Notes: generated by a model not told the origin, from the letters alone. 9,807 nucleotides of DNA from Actinomycetes bacterium (GCA_023432305.1 JAEYUT010000290.1:1-9807); one strand, 5' to 3'; positions 1 through 7,459 are shown, counted from the first letter of the stretch. Numbers and translations: made by a program.

Positions 1-42
1 TCGGGTGGGGAAGGGCAGCCCGGGGAGGCTCAGGATTGGGGG

Positions 43-1005
43 ATGCCGCGTCGTCGCCAGCAGCTGCCCGCCGAATGGGCTGGGCAGCCCTTCGTCGTCG
101 CCGAGGCCCTCGCTCGCGGAATGCGGATCGGGCGCCTCTCCGAAGCAGACCTGATCGTGCCGTTCCCCGGCATCCGCACCGCCAGCGGGGCGCTCGACCA
201 CAGGCGGCTTCTGGCCGCACACGCGCTTCGCGCACGAGGCGACCTGATCGTCAGCCACACGAGCGCGCTGCTGGTGTGGAGGGCACCGCTGCCCCGATAC
301 GTCGAACGCGAGCAAGCGATCCACCTCTCGACATTCGGCACGATCCGGCCACGGATGCGGCATGCCGTGGGGCATCGTCTGGATGACGCGCGATGCCGCA
401 CCGCCCTGGTCGCGGGCACCCCGGTCACCGACCCGGCGACGAGCTGGGCGCTCAGCGCACCCCTGCTGGATCTCGACAGTCTTGTCGCCGCCGGCGACTT
501 CCTCGTGACGGGCACCCGCCCGTTCGATGGCGCCCAGCCGCTCGCCACCATCGCCGACCTCGCAGAGGCGATCGAGCGGATGCCTGGCGCGCGAGGGATC
601 CGGCGAGCGCGCGACGCTCTCGCACTCGTGCGCCACGGAGCGCTGTCCCGGCAGGAGACCCTGCTGCGCCTCATGCTCATCCGCGGCGGCCTGCCGGAGC
701 CCGCGCTCAACCACCGCATCGTGGAGCGCGGCCGTCTCGTGGCGATGGTCGATCTCGCATTCGTGCGGCAGAAGGTCGCCATCGAGTTCGAGAGCCTGCT
801 GCACATGGCGCCGGAGAAGTTCCGGCGCGACATCCGCAAGCAGCAGGAGCTCGCCGCCGCCGGGTGGGCACTCCACCGCCTCACTGCCGATGACGTGGAC
901 TCCCGCCTTCGCACCCCCGCCTCACGCGCGGCGGTCGCGCGCATCGAGCGGTCGATTTCTGCGGGCAACGCCCCCTCATCCCCGCAGAATGTGGCCACTC
1001 GATGA
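43..1005 (+). CDS. Hypothetical protein with C-terminal Vsr/DUF559-like (PD-(D/E)xK) nuclease fold
   Basis: This 320-residue protein resembles a common actinobacterial family of unknown role: an N-terminal part somewhat like AbiEi-type antitoxin proteins, then a short Vsr/DUF559-like endonuclease-fold domain. The sequence shows the expected pattern. S-x-x-E-T-x-L-R at 202-209 (acidic E205) begins the domain. VD at 236-237 and E-F-E at 248-250 follow as the D...ExE-type acidic cluster, then RRDIRKQQEL at 261-270 and AAGW at 272-275, the usual end of such domains. There is no signal peptide or membrane segment. It stands alone, with 86 bases before the next gene. The ATG at 43 has GGGGAGG 14 bases upstream, rather far for a ribosome binding site, and CAGGAT six bases before it, so a leaderless start is possible. 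Catalytic activity is not established; related proteins may be inactive. The fold call is moderate and the role unknown. Confidence 0.8.
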   Translation: MPRRRQQLPAEWAGQPFVVAEALARGMRIGRLSEADLIVPFPGIRTASGALDHRRLLAAHALRARGDLIVSHTSALLVWRAPLPRYVEREQAIHLSTFGTIRPRMRHAVGHRLDDARCRTALVAGTPVTDPATSWALSAPLLDLDSLVAAGDFLVTGTRPFDGAQPLATIADLAEAIERMPGARGIRRARDALALVRHGALSRQETLLRLMLIRGGLPEPALNHRIVERGRLVAMVDLAFVRQKVAIEFESLLHMAPEKFRRDIRKQQELAAAGWALHRLTADDVDSRLRTPASRAAVARIERSISAGNAPSSPQNVATR

Positions 1006-1018
1006 GCGGAGGGAGGGA

Positions 1019-1034
1019 TCCACCGAATGGTGGA
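1019..1034. other. Short perfect hairpin after the nuclease-like gene (possible weak terminator or operator)
   Basis: TCCACC-GAAT-GGTGGA forms a six-base-pair stem with a four-base loop, 13 bases after the stop codon of the gene ending at 1005 and about 60 bases before the ABC operon. No T-tract follows. It could be a weak terminator for the upstream gene or a regulator site for the downstream operon; the sequence alone does not decide. Confidence 0.35.
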
Positions 1035-1079
1035 GGCAGGAGCAGTCGAGTGGACGTCGTGCGCACGCCCGCGACGCCG

Positions 1080-1091
1080 CAGGATGGAGAC
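1080..1091 (+). promoter_or_regulatory. Candidate -10 element / ribosome site immediately before the ABC operon
   Basis: CAGGAT at 1080-1085 lies six bases before the ATG at 1092. As a -10 hexamer it would place the transcription start on the ATG, giving a leaderless message. The same bases include AGGA, seven bases before the ATG, so they could equally be a Shine-Dalgarno site. I see no good -35 hexamer at the right distance. The same CAGGAT-N6-ATG arrangement precedes the gene at 43. Confidence 0.3.
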
Positions 1092-1976
1092 ATGAACCAC
1101 GAGAACGTCGTCGAAGTGCGGGGCCTCCGCAAGCGATACAAGGGCGGCTTCGAAGCTGTCCGCGGAATCGACTTCGACATCCGCCGCGGCGAGACCTTCG
1201 CCCTGCTCGGCCCCAACGGCGCCGGCAAGTCCACCACGATCGAGATCCTGGAGGGCTATCGCGATCGCACCGGCGGCACCGTGAGCGTGCTCGGGGTCGA
1301 CCCGCAGCACGGCGGCCTCCCCTGGAAGGCGAAGCTCGGCATCGTGCTGCAGGGTTCGGGAGAGTCGGGCACCGCGACGGTGCGGGAGGCGCTGCGGCAG
1401 GCGGCGGGCATGTACCCGAACCCTCGCGACGTGGAGCACGTGATCGCCGCCGTCGGCCTCGAGTCGAAGGCGACCACCCGCATCTCGAAGCTCTCGGGAG
1501 GCCAGAAGCGTCGCGTGGATGTGGCGCTCGGCATCATCGGCCGCCCCGAGCTGCTGTTCCTCGACGAGCCGACGACCGGCTTCGACCCCGAAGCGCGGCA
1601 CCGCTTCTGGGAGCTCATCCGCTCGCTCTCGGATGAGGGCACCAGCATCCTGCTCACCACCCACTACCTCGACGAGGCCGCCCACCTCTCCGACCGCGCC
1701 GGCATCATCGCCGGGGGCGAGCTGGTGGCGATCGGCGAGATCGACGAGATCGGCGGGGCGGAGGCGCGCATCCCGATCGTGCGATGGATCGAGGACGGCG
1801 TGGCGCGTGAGGTGCGCACGACCGAACCCGGCGCGTTCGTCGCCCGCCTCGCAGCGACCGGGGAACCCGAGCGGCTCGAGGTGATCCGCCCGAGCCTCGA
1901 GGACATCTACCTGGGGCTCGTCGGCGCCACCGCGCACGCCCCCGCGACCCCCGCTCTCGAAGGGAGCCCCGAATGA
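1092..1976 (+). CDS. DrrA-like ABC transporter ATP-binding protein
   Basis: This 294-residue ATPase would power the ABC-2 permease encoded immediately downstream at the inner face of the membrane. It has a complete set of nucleotide-binding motifs: Walker A GPNGAGKST at 40-48, Q-loop Q87, signature LSGGQ at 134-138, Walker B LLFLDE at 154-159, D-loop around 163-166 and H-loop H191. The GFDP after Walker B and the roughly 70-residue C-terminal tail ending in a LEDIYLGLVG-like stretch are typical of DrrA/CcmA-type subfamilies that export drugs, lipids or polysaccharides. An in-frame ATG at 1002 would add 30 unrelated residues and overlap the gene before it. I chose 1092 because the family-like sequence begins there and AGGA precedes it. 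It is the first gene of a four-gene operon and overlaps the next by ATGA. The substrate cannot be read from the sequence. Confidence 0.95.
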   Translation: MNHENVVEVRGLRKRYKGGFEAVRGIDFDIRRGETFALLGPNGAGKSTTIEILEGYRDRTGGTVSVLGVDPQHGGLPWKAKLGIVLQGSGESGTATVREALRQAAGMYPNPRDVEHVIAAVGLESKATTRISKLSGGQKRRVDVALGIIGRPELLFLDEPTTGFDPEARHRFWELIRSLSDEGTSILLTTHYLDEAAHLSDRAGIIAGGELVAIGEIDEIGGAEARIPIVRWIEDGVAREVRTTEPGAFVARLAATGEPERLEVIRPSLEDIYLGLVGATAHAPATPALEGSPE

Positions 1977-2827
1977 GCACCACCGCGCCTTCGCGCACCG
2001 CCGCGCCGAGCTTCGGCACCATGCGCACCATCCGTCTCGGCATCGCGCGCGCCGGCTACGAGATCCGGGCCTACTTCCGGCAGGGCGACACCGTGTTCTT
2101 CACGTTCCTGTTCCCCGTGGTGATGCTCACGATCTTCTCGGTCGCGTTCAGTGAGGGTGAGTTCGGCCGCACCCCCGACGGCGAGCCGCTCACCGCGGCC
2201 GCGTACTACCTGCCCGCGATGCTCGCCGCCGGTGTGCTGCTGTCGGGCCTGCAGAACATGGCCGTCGACATCGCCATGGAACGCAGCGACGGCACCCTCA
2301 AGCGGCTCGCCGGCACCCCGCTGTCGCCCGTGAGCTACTTCATCGGCAAGATCGGGCAGGTGCTCGTCACGGCGATCCTGCAGGCGGCGGTGCTCATCGC
2401 GGTCGCGGGGCTCGTGTTCGATGTGACACTGCCGACGGACGCGGATGCCTGGCTCACGTTCGCGTGGGTGTTCCTGCTCGGCGTGACGACATGCTCGATT
2501 CTCGGCATCGGGCTGTCCGGCCTTCCCCGCACGGGAAAGTCGGCGAGTGCCGTGATCATCCCCGTGGTGCTCATCCTGCAGTTCATCTCGGGCGTCTACA
2601 TCCAGTTCTCGATGCTCCCCGAGTGGCTGCAGAACGTGGCGAATGTGTTCCCGCTCGCGTGGCTGGCGCACGGGATGCGCTCCGTCTTCCTGCCCGACAG
2701 CTTCAAGACCCTCGAAGCGGGCGAGGTGTGGGACCTCACGGGCGTGGCGCTCGTGTGCGGCATCTGGCTCGTCGCGGGCCTCATCGTGACGCGGCTGACG
2801 TTCCGCTGGATTCGGAAGGACAGCTAG
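1973..2827 (+). CDS. ABC-2 type transporter permease (DrrB-like)
   Basis: This 284-residue integral membrane protein is the partner of the ATPase encoded just upstream. Six hydrophobic segments are visible at roughly 41-59, 78-98, 130-150, 160-183, 192-211 and 256-275, the expected ABC-2 topology. The short cytoplasmic N-terminus (about 1-40) holds a GYEIRAYFRQ-like interface helix. The loop after segment 2 carries ERSDGTLKRLAGTPLSP at 103-119, a hallmark of ABC-2/DrrB permeases that contacts the ATPase. The start ATG overlaps the ATPase stop as ATGA, with AGGGAG six bases upstream, so the two are translationally coupled. A single permease gene implies a homodimer with two ATPases. Drug, antibiotic or lipid export is plausible from the family, but the substrate is unknown. 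Confidence 0.93.
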   Translation: MSTTAPSRTAAPSFGTMRTIRLGIARAGYEIRAYFRQGDTVFFTFLFPVVMLTIFSVAFSEGEFGRTPDGEPLTAAAYYLPAMLAAGVLLSGLQNMAVDIAMERSDGTLKRLAGTPLSPVSYFIGKIGQVLVTAILQAAVLIAVAGLVFDVTLPTDADAWLTFAWVFLLGVTTCSILGIGLSGLPRTGKSASAVIIPVVLILQFISGVYIQFSMLPEWLQNVANVFPLAWLAHGMRSVFLPDSFKTLEAGEVWDLTGVALVCGIWLVAGLIVTRLTFRWIRKDS

Positions 2828-3970
2828 ATGATCGCGTCGCGCTGGTGGCTGCTGGTCATCGCCGTCGCCAGCGCGGCGTCGGTCGTTCTGCTGGTCGCCC
2901 TCGGCACGCCTGCGCCGAGCATCTGGGTGGGGTTCGCCGCTGTCGCCCTGTACGCGGCGCTGTTCCTCGCGCTGCGTCGCCGGGTGATCGAGGGCGGCCG
3001 GAATGCGCTCGTGCTCGCGGGGGCCACGATCGTGCTCACGGCGCTGCTCACCGGGGTGCAGCCGGAGCTCGCGACGCTTCAGTTCTTCGCGTACCCGCTC
3101 ATCTGGACGGTCGCGGGCTCGAAGCGGTCGGCGATCGCGCTGAGCGGCGTACTCGCCGCCGCAGTCGGGGTGGGTTTCTGGTTCGCGTTCGGGCAGGAGC
3201 TCGTGTCGCTCCCGACGATCCTGGGCATGATGCTGCTGTCGTTCGGCTTCAGCTGCGTGATGGGGCTGTGGATCTCGCGCATCGCCGAGCTCGGCGAAGA
3301 GAAGGCGCGACTGCTGGATGAGCTCACCTCCGCCCAGGAGCAGCTCGCGCACGCCCATCATGACGCCGGGGTTCTCGCGGAGCGGGCCCGCATGTCGCGC
3401 GAGATGCACGACACGGTGGCGCAGTCGCTCACGGGGCTCGTGCTGCTGGCGCAGCGAGCCCGACGCGGTTTCGCCTCCGGGTCGCTCGATGGCGAGACGC
3501 TCGAGCTCATCGAGACGGGTGCGCGGGATGCGCTCGCGGAGACCCGCGCGCTCGTGGCCGCGAATGCGCCCGTGGAGCTCTCCAGTGGCGGGCTCGCGGA
3601 GGCGCTGGTGCGCCTGGGCGAGCGCTTCGAACGGGAGACCCGCATCCGCATCGCCGTGGAAGCGACCCCCGCCCCGGCGCTCGACCGCGACAGCGAGGTC
3701 GTGCTGCTGCGCTGTGCGCAGGAGGCGCTCGCCAACATCCGCAAGCACTCCGAGGCGGGCGCCGCGCGCATCCGGCTGGCGGCGGAAGCCGACGCCGTGC
3801 GCCTGCTCGTGACGGATGATGGTCGTGGGATCGCTCCCGGCGCCCCTGCGGGCTTCGGGCTCGCGGGCCTGCGCGACCGACTCGCCGTCGTGGGCGGCGC
3901 ACTCCACATCGAGAGCGCGCCCGGCCGCACCACCGTGACCGCCACCCTGCCGATCGGAGACGAGTCGTGA
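2828..3970 (+). CDS. Membrane-embedded sensor histidine kinase, NarL/DesK type (HisKA_3)
   Basis: This 380-residue kinase has about six hydrophobic segments (near 7-26, 32-50, 59-77, 84-97, 101-121 and 130-150) and almost no extracellular loop, so it probably senses within or at the membrane, as DesK and LnrJ-type kinases do. A coiled-coil linker follows at about 153-190. The dimerisation/phosphoacceptor helix carries H194 in REMHDTVAQ. The HDxxxQ pattern (D195, Q199) is linked to phosphatase activity in NarL-family kinases. The ATPase domain has an N-box-like QEALANIRKH at 298-307, DDGRGI at 330-335 and GFGLAGLRDR at 342-351. Its ATG follows the permease stop directly, with AAGGA seven bases upstream, and its own stop overlaps the regulator start. 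Cotranscription with the exporter suggests it senses the exporter's substrate or the membrane damage that substrate causes; this is inference. Confidence 0.95.
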   Translation: MIASRWWLLVIAVASAASVVLLVALGTPAPSIWVGFAAVALYAALFLALRRRVIEGGRNALVLAGATIVLTALLTGVQPELATLQFFAYPLIWTVAGSKRSAIALSGVLAAAVGVGFWFAFGQELVSLPTILGMMLLSFGFSCVMGLWISRIAELGEEKARLLDELTSAQEQLAHAHHDAGVLAERARMSREMHDTVAQSLTGLVLLAQRARRGFASGSLDGETLELIETGARDALAETRALVAANAPVELSSGGLAEALVRLGERFERETRIRIAVEATPAPALDRDSEVVLLRCAQEALANIRKHSEAGAARIRLAAEADAVRLLVTDDGRGIAPGAPAGFGLAGLRDRLAVVGGALHIESAPGRTTVTATLPIGDES

Positions 3971-4593
3971 TCCGCATCCTCGTGGTCGACGACCACCCTG
4001 TCGTGCGTGCGGGCATCGCGGCGCTGCTGGAGTCGGCGGATGACGTGGAGATCGTCGGAACGGCCGCGAGCGGCGAGGAGGCGCTCGCCGCCGTCGCGAC
4101 GACGCAGCCCGACCTCGTGGTCATGGACCTGCGGATGCCGGGCATGAACGGCGATGAGGCGACTGCTCGGATCCTCGCCGCGCATCCGGAGGTGCGGGTG
4201 CTGATCCTCACCACCTACGAGACCGATGACGCGATCCTGGCGGCGATCGCCGCGGGTGCGAGCGGCTACCTGCTGAAGGCGGCACCTGAGGAGGAGCTGC
4301 TGGCCGGGGTGCGCGCAGTGGCAGCCGGCGAGGTGGCGCTCGCCCCGAGCGTGAGCCGGATGCTCGTGGCGCGCACGCGGATGCCTGCGGCGCCTGCGGG
4401 GCCGGAGCTCACCCCGCGCGAACGCGAGGTGCTGCAGCTGGTGGCGGAGGGGCTGTCGAATCGCGAGATCGGCGCGCGGATCCACCTGGGCGAGGCGACC
4501 GTGAAGACTCACCTGCTGAAGGCGTTTGCGAAGCTCGAGGTCAGCGATCGCACGCGCGCGGTGACGCGCGCGATGGAGCTGGGTCTGCTCTGA
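3967..4593 (+). CDS. Response regulator, NarL/FixJ family with LuxR-type HTH
   Basis: This 208-residue regulator is the cognate partner of the kinase encoded directly upstream. The receiver domain (about 1-118) has the acidic pocket D8-D9, phosphoacceptor D54 in VVMDLRMPGMNG, switch residue T82 or T83 and K104 in the GYLLK motif. A short linker leads to a LuxR/NarL helix-turn-helix at about 148-205 with the signatures LTPREREVL, GLSNREIG and ATVKTHL. The start is GTG, overlapping the kinase stop as GTGA, with GGAG seven bases upstream. Promoter-proximal targets probably include its own operon, as is usual for exporter-linked two-component systems, but no clear NarL-type inverted repeat was found upstream of 1092. 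It ends 15 bases before the convergent ribokinase gene. Confidence 0.96.
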   Translation: MIRILVVDDHPVVRAGIAALLESADDVEIVGTAASGEEALAAVATTQPDLVVMDLRMPGMNGDEATARILAAHPEVRVLILTTYETDDAILAAIAAGASGYLLKAAPEEELLAGVRAVAAGEVALAPSVSRMLVARTRMPAAPAGPELTPREREVLQLVAEGLSNREIGARIHLGEATVKTHLLKAFAKLEVSDRTRAVTRAMELGLL

Positions 4594-4614
4594 GCCCTCA
4601 GCTCGGCGTCAGAG
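4588..4614. terminator. Weak overlapping hairpins at the convergent junction
   Basis: Between two convergent genes with a 15-base gap, two alternative stems are possible: CTGAGC-CCTCA-GCTCGG (4590-4606, six pairs including one wobble) and CTCTGA...TCAGAG (4588-4593 with 4609-4614). Both run into the coding ends. No T-tract is present in either direction, so intrinsic termination is uncertain and readthrough or antisense overlap is possible. Confidence 0.3.
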
Positions 4615-5496
4615 GTGCGGGGCGACCTCGGCCCAGGTGGGCATCGAGGTGGACGCGCCGGGGCGCGTCGTCGCGATCGCGGCGGCGACGGATGCAGCGC
4701 GCAGCGCGTCGAGCTCCGCGTCGCCTGCGGCGAGCCGCGCCACGAGCACACCCGTGAAGGTGTCGCCCGCGCCGGTGGTGTCGACGGGTTCCACACGGTG
4801 CACCGGCACCTCCGCCGCGATCTCCCCCGCACGCGCCACAAGCGCACCCTGAGAGCCGCGCGTCACGATGACGGTGCCCACGGTGCGGCTGAGGGCGCGC
4901 GCGGCGTCCGTCTCATCCGCGAGACCCGCGAGTTCGCGCGCCTCGCCCGCGTTCGGCACGAGGATGTCGACGTTCTCGAGGAAGCCGTCCGGCAGGGGCA
5001 TGACGGGCGCGGGGGTCACCACGGTCGTCACACCCTGGGTGCGCGCGTAGGCGATCGCCTCGGCGATGAGGGGCATCGGGCGTTCGAACTGCACCACCAG
5101 GAACGCGGCGGATGCGATGAGCTGCTTCGCGGCGTCATCGAGCGGCAGCTCGACCCCGTTCGCATCCGGCACCACGACGATCGCGTTCTCGCCGCCGTCG
5201 AGCACCGAGATGTGGGCGGTGCCGGTCGCGACGTCGACCTGCGCAAGCCCCGCCACATCGACTCCCGCCTCCGCGAGCGCCCGGCGCAGCTCGTGGCCGA
5301 ACGCGTCCCGTCCGACGGCGCCGAGGAACGCGACGTCGCCGCCCACGCGGGCTGCGGCGACAGCCTGGTTGAGGCCTTTGCCTCCCGCGATGGTCGAGAA
5401 CGTGCTGCCGAACATCGTCTCGCCGGGTTCCGGCAACCGCGGCTGTCGCACGACGAGGTCCATGTTGGCGCTGCCGAGGACGACGATGCGGCTCAC
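4609..5496 (-). CDS. rbsK: Ribokinase (PfkB-family carbohydrate kinase)
   Basis: This 295-residue cytoplasmic kinase, of normal ribokinase length, would phosphorylate D-ribose to ribose 5-phosphate with ATP. The N-terminus has GSANMDLVV (8-16) and the sugar-binding GGKGLNQAVAAARVG (38-52). Further in are NAIVVVPDAN (104-113), the magnesium-associated PNAGE (181-185), VTRGSQGAL near 211-219 and the C-terminal DTTGAGDTFTG (239-249), where D245 is the expected catalytic base. The start is GTG, overlapping the murB stop as GTGA, with GGGGGA upstream. It is the last gene of the hadA-hadB-murB operon, and no ribose transporter or rbsD lies nearby. This context is unusual for a sugar catabolic kinase. 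A related PfkB substrate such as deoxyribose cannot be excluded. Confidence 0.92.
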   Translation of the reverse strand: MSRIVVLGSANMDLVVRQPRLPEPGETMFGSTFSTIAGGKGLNQAVAAARVGGDVAFLGAVGRDAFGHELRRALAEAGVDVAGLAQVDVATGTAHISVLDGGENAIVVVPDANGVELPLDDAAKQLIASAAFLVVQFERPMPLIAEAIAYARTQGVTTVVTPAPVMPLPDGFLENVDILVPNAGEARELAGLADETDAARALSRTVGTVIVTRGSQGALVARAGEIAAEVPVHRVEPVDTTGAGDTFTGVLVARLAAGDAELDALRAASVAAAIATTRPGASTSMPTWAEVAPHL

Positions 5497-6590
5497 TGCA
5501 CATCCCCCACGAACACGGGCTCGGGCTGCAGCACGACGCCGAACTGCGACAGCACCCGCGTCTGCACATAGTTCGCCAGCTGTGCGATCTCGGCAGCGGT
5601 CGCGCCGCCGCGGTTGGTGATCGCGAGGGTGTGCTTGGTGGAGATGCCCGCACGCGATCCGGGCAGCTGGTACCCGCGAGGGATGCCGGCGCGCTCGATG
5701 AGCCAGGCAGCCGAGAGCTTCACCTGGTACTCACGCGACGGCAGCGGGGGCACATCGTCGCCGGGGGCGAGCACTCGATCCGCGTCGTCCGACTCCACCG
5801 GGTAGCGCGGGGCATCCGCAGGCAGGGTGCGGGCGAAGCTCTCCGACACGATCGGGTTGGTGAAGAACGATCCGGCGCTCACCGAGTCGGGGTCGTTCGG
5901 ATCGAGCACCATGCCCTTGGAGGCGCGCAGCGCGAGCACGGCGGCGCGCAGCTCGGCGACGGGAACCCGTGCTCCGAGCTCCACGCCGAGCGCGGAGGCG
6001 AGCTGCGCGTACGCGACAGGGGCCGACCATCCGCCCGCGTCGAGGTCCAGCTCGATCGCCAGCACGACGCCCGCGCGACCGCGCTTGAGCACGCTCGTGC
6101 GGTACCCGAGGCCCAGGTCGCGGGCGTCGAGACGCTGCACGTCGCCGGTCTCATAGTCGAGGAAGTCGATGCCGACGAGCCGCTCGCCGATCTCCTGGCC
6201 GTAGGCCCCGATGTTCTGCACGGGGGCCGCGCCGACGGTCCCCGGGATGCCGGAGAGCGCCTCGATGCCGCTGAGCCCCGCTTCGACGGTCGCCGCCACG
6301 AGCGCGTCCCAGTTCTCCCCCGCTTCGGCGCGCACGCGCGCGTGCTGCCCGTCCTGGTCGACCTGGATGTCGATCCCGCGCGTGACGACGCGGATGACGG
6401 TGCCGTCGATCCCCTCATCGGAGATGACCACGTTGGAGCCGCCGCCGAGCAGGAACCAGTCGTCGCCCGTCGCCCACACGTCGAGCGCCGTCTGGACGAG
6501 CTCGTCGCGTGTCGCAGGTTCGAGCAGCTCGCGCGCGGGCCCGCCCACGCGCAGCGTCGTGTAACCGGCGAGGTCGGTCACGGGCGTCAC
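5493..6590 (-). CDS. murB: UDP-N-acetylmuramate dehydrogenase (UDP-N-acetylenolpyruvoylglucosamine reductase)
   Basis: MurB is the cytoplasmic FAD enzyme that uses NADPH to reduce UDP-GlcNAc-enolpyruvate to UDP-MurNAc in peptidoglycan synthesis. At 365 residues it is slightly longer than the E. coli enzyme. FAD-binding features are TTLRVGGPA (11-19), FLLGGGSNVV (46-55) and SGIPGTVGAAPVQNIGAYG (113-131). Catalytic residues match known ones: R164 in GYRTSVLK, S241 in SAGSFFTNPIV as proton donor, and E357 in the C-terminal QPEP. AAWLIERAG (294-302) and LAITNRGGAT (322-331) also fit a type I-like MurB. The annotated GTG at 6590 overlaps the dehydratase stop as GTGA, but GGAGG lies only one base before it. 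A GTG three codons later (6581) has a better 10-base spacing, so the true start may be there. Confidence 0.97.
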   Translation of the reverse strand: MTPVTDLAGYTTLRVGGPARELLEPATRDELVQTALDVWATGDDWFLLGGGSNVVISDEGIDGTVIRVVTRGIDIQVDQDGQHARVRAEAGENWDALVAATVEAGLSGIEALSGIPGTVGAAPVQNIGAYGQEIGERLVGIDFLDYETGDVQRLDARDLGLGYRTSVLKRGRAGVVLAIELDLDAGGWSAPVAYAQLASALGVELGARVPVAELRAAVLALRASKGMVLDPNDPDSVSAGSFFTNPIVSESFARTLPADAPRYPVESDDADRVLAPGDDVPPLPSREYQVKLSAAWLIERAGIPRGYQLPGSRAGISTKHTLAITNRGGATAAEIAQLANYVQTRVLSQFGVVLQPEPVFVGDVQ

Positions 6591-7009
6591 GCCTCCAGCC
6601 GGACGACCGCCTGGGCCTTGCCGAGCACGGTCTCGCCGCCGAACGTGACGGTCAGGTCGATGCGGGCTGCGGCCTCGTCGATGCGACCGACCTTGGCTAC
6701 GATCGCGACCTCCGCGCCGTTCTCAGGGTCCACGACCACCGGGCGCGTGAACCGCACCTGGTAGTCCCCGACGCGTCCGGGGTCGCCGACCCAGTCGACG
6801 ACCGGCTGCACGGCGAAGCCCATCGTGAGCATGCCGTGTGCGAGCACGCCCGGCAGTCCGACCGAGGCGGCGACGTCGTCGCGGTAGTGGATCGGGTTGA
6901 AGTCGCCGGATGCTCCCGCGTAGCGCACGAGGCTGTCGCGGGTGACGTGCACGGTGCGCTCCGCGACGACGTCGCCGACGGTGAGGCTCGAGAGGGTGGG
7001 GGTGCTCAT
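6587..7009 (-). CDS. hadB: MaoC/HadB-like (3R)-hydroxyacyl dehydratase, catalytic subunit
   Basis: This 140-residue single hot-dog protein carries the R-specific hydratase motif YAGASGDFNPIH at 30-41, with catalytic D36 and H41. It probably removes water from (3R)-hydroxyacyl thioesters in fatty acid chain elongation, or runs the reverse reaction. The length is close to mycobacterial HadB. The ATG at 7009 overlaps the preceding stop as ATGA, and GAGGAG lies a few bases upstream. The HadA-like partner encoded just before it lacks this motif, so the two very likely form a heterodimer with this subunit supplying the active site. If the host makes no mycolic acids, the role would be in ordinary or branched fatty acid synthesis; that part is inference. 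Confidence 0.9.
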   Translation of the reverse strand: MSTPTLSSLTVGDVVAERTVHVTRDSLVRYAGASGDFNPIHYRDDVAASVGLPGVLAHGMLTMGFAVQPVVDWVGDPGRVGDYQVRFTRPVVVDPENGAEVAIVAKVGRIDEAAARIDLTVTFGGETVLGKAQAVVRLEA

Positions 7010-7452
7010 TCGTCTCCTCGCACGACGAGAGTGGATGTCGCGGTGACGACGTGCGTGCCGTCTGCGCCTGAGATGAGGGTGTCAGCGGTGACCATGGAGT
7101 GGCCGCCGAGGCTCTTGACGGACGTGACGGTGAGCACCGCGGTCAGCTCGTCGCCGGCGACGATGGGGCGGCTGTACTGGAAGCGCTGGTCGCCATGCAC
7201 GACGCGCGAGAAGTCGATGCTCGCCTCCGGATCGGAGAGCAGCTGTGCGAGCGCGTGCTCCTGAACGACGACGGGGAACGTCGGCGGTGCGACGACATCC
7301 GCGTAGCCGGCGGCGCGGGCTGCCTCGGGGTCGTGGCTGAGGGGGCTGTCGGCGAACACGGCGCGCGCGAATTCGCGCACCTTCTCACGGCCGACGAGGT
7401 ACGGGGCGGTCGCGGGGTAGCTGCGACCCTGGAGTTCGGGGTTGACGCTCAC
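7006..7452 (-). CDS. hadA: HadA-like MaoC N-terminal dehydratase subunit (FAS1-DH2-like)
   Basis: This 148-residue hot-dog protein belongs to the MaoC N-terminal/FAS1 dehydratase-like group. It opens with PELQGRSYPATAPYLVGREKV-like residues, then FADSPLSHD (33-41), the conserved VAPPTFPVV (54-62) and VVHGDQRFQYSRPIVAGDEL (84-103). It lacks the D-x-N-P-I-H motif of its partner and is probably the substrate-binding, non-catalytic subunit. The start is GTG at 7452. Upstream bases contain no Shine-Dalgarno sequence but do contain TAGGCT seven bases before the GTG, so the message may be leaderless. It is the first gene of the overlapping hadA-hadB-murB-rbsK operon. HadA/HadB adjacency to murB is a familiar actinobacterial arrangement. 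Confidence 0.88.
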   Translation of the reverse strand: MSVNPELQGRSYPATAPYLVGREKVREFARAVFADSPLSHDPEAARAAGYADVVAPPTFPVVVQEHALAQLLSDPEASIDFSRVVHGDQRFQYSRPIVAGDELTAVLTVTSVKSLGGHSMVTADTLISGADGTHVVTATSTLVVRGDE

Positions 7453-7459
7453 GTGTCCG

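Noticed and set aside
1907..3907. A 666-codon open frame on the minus strand opposite the permease and kinase genes, and similar long frames at 30-1937 and 3358-4512
   Set aside because: They lie opposite genes with clear conserved motifs, are extremely rich in Arg, His, Glu and Ala as antisense frames in G+C-rich DNA are, and show no recognisable domain.
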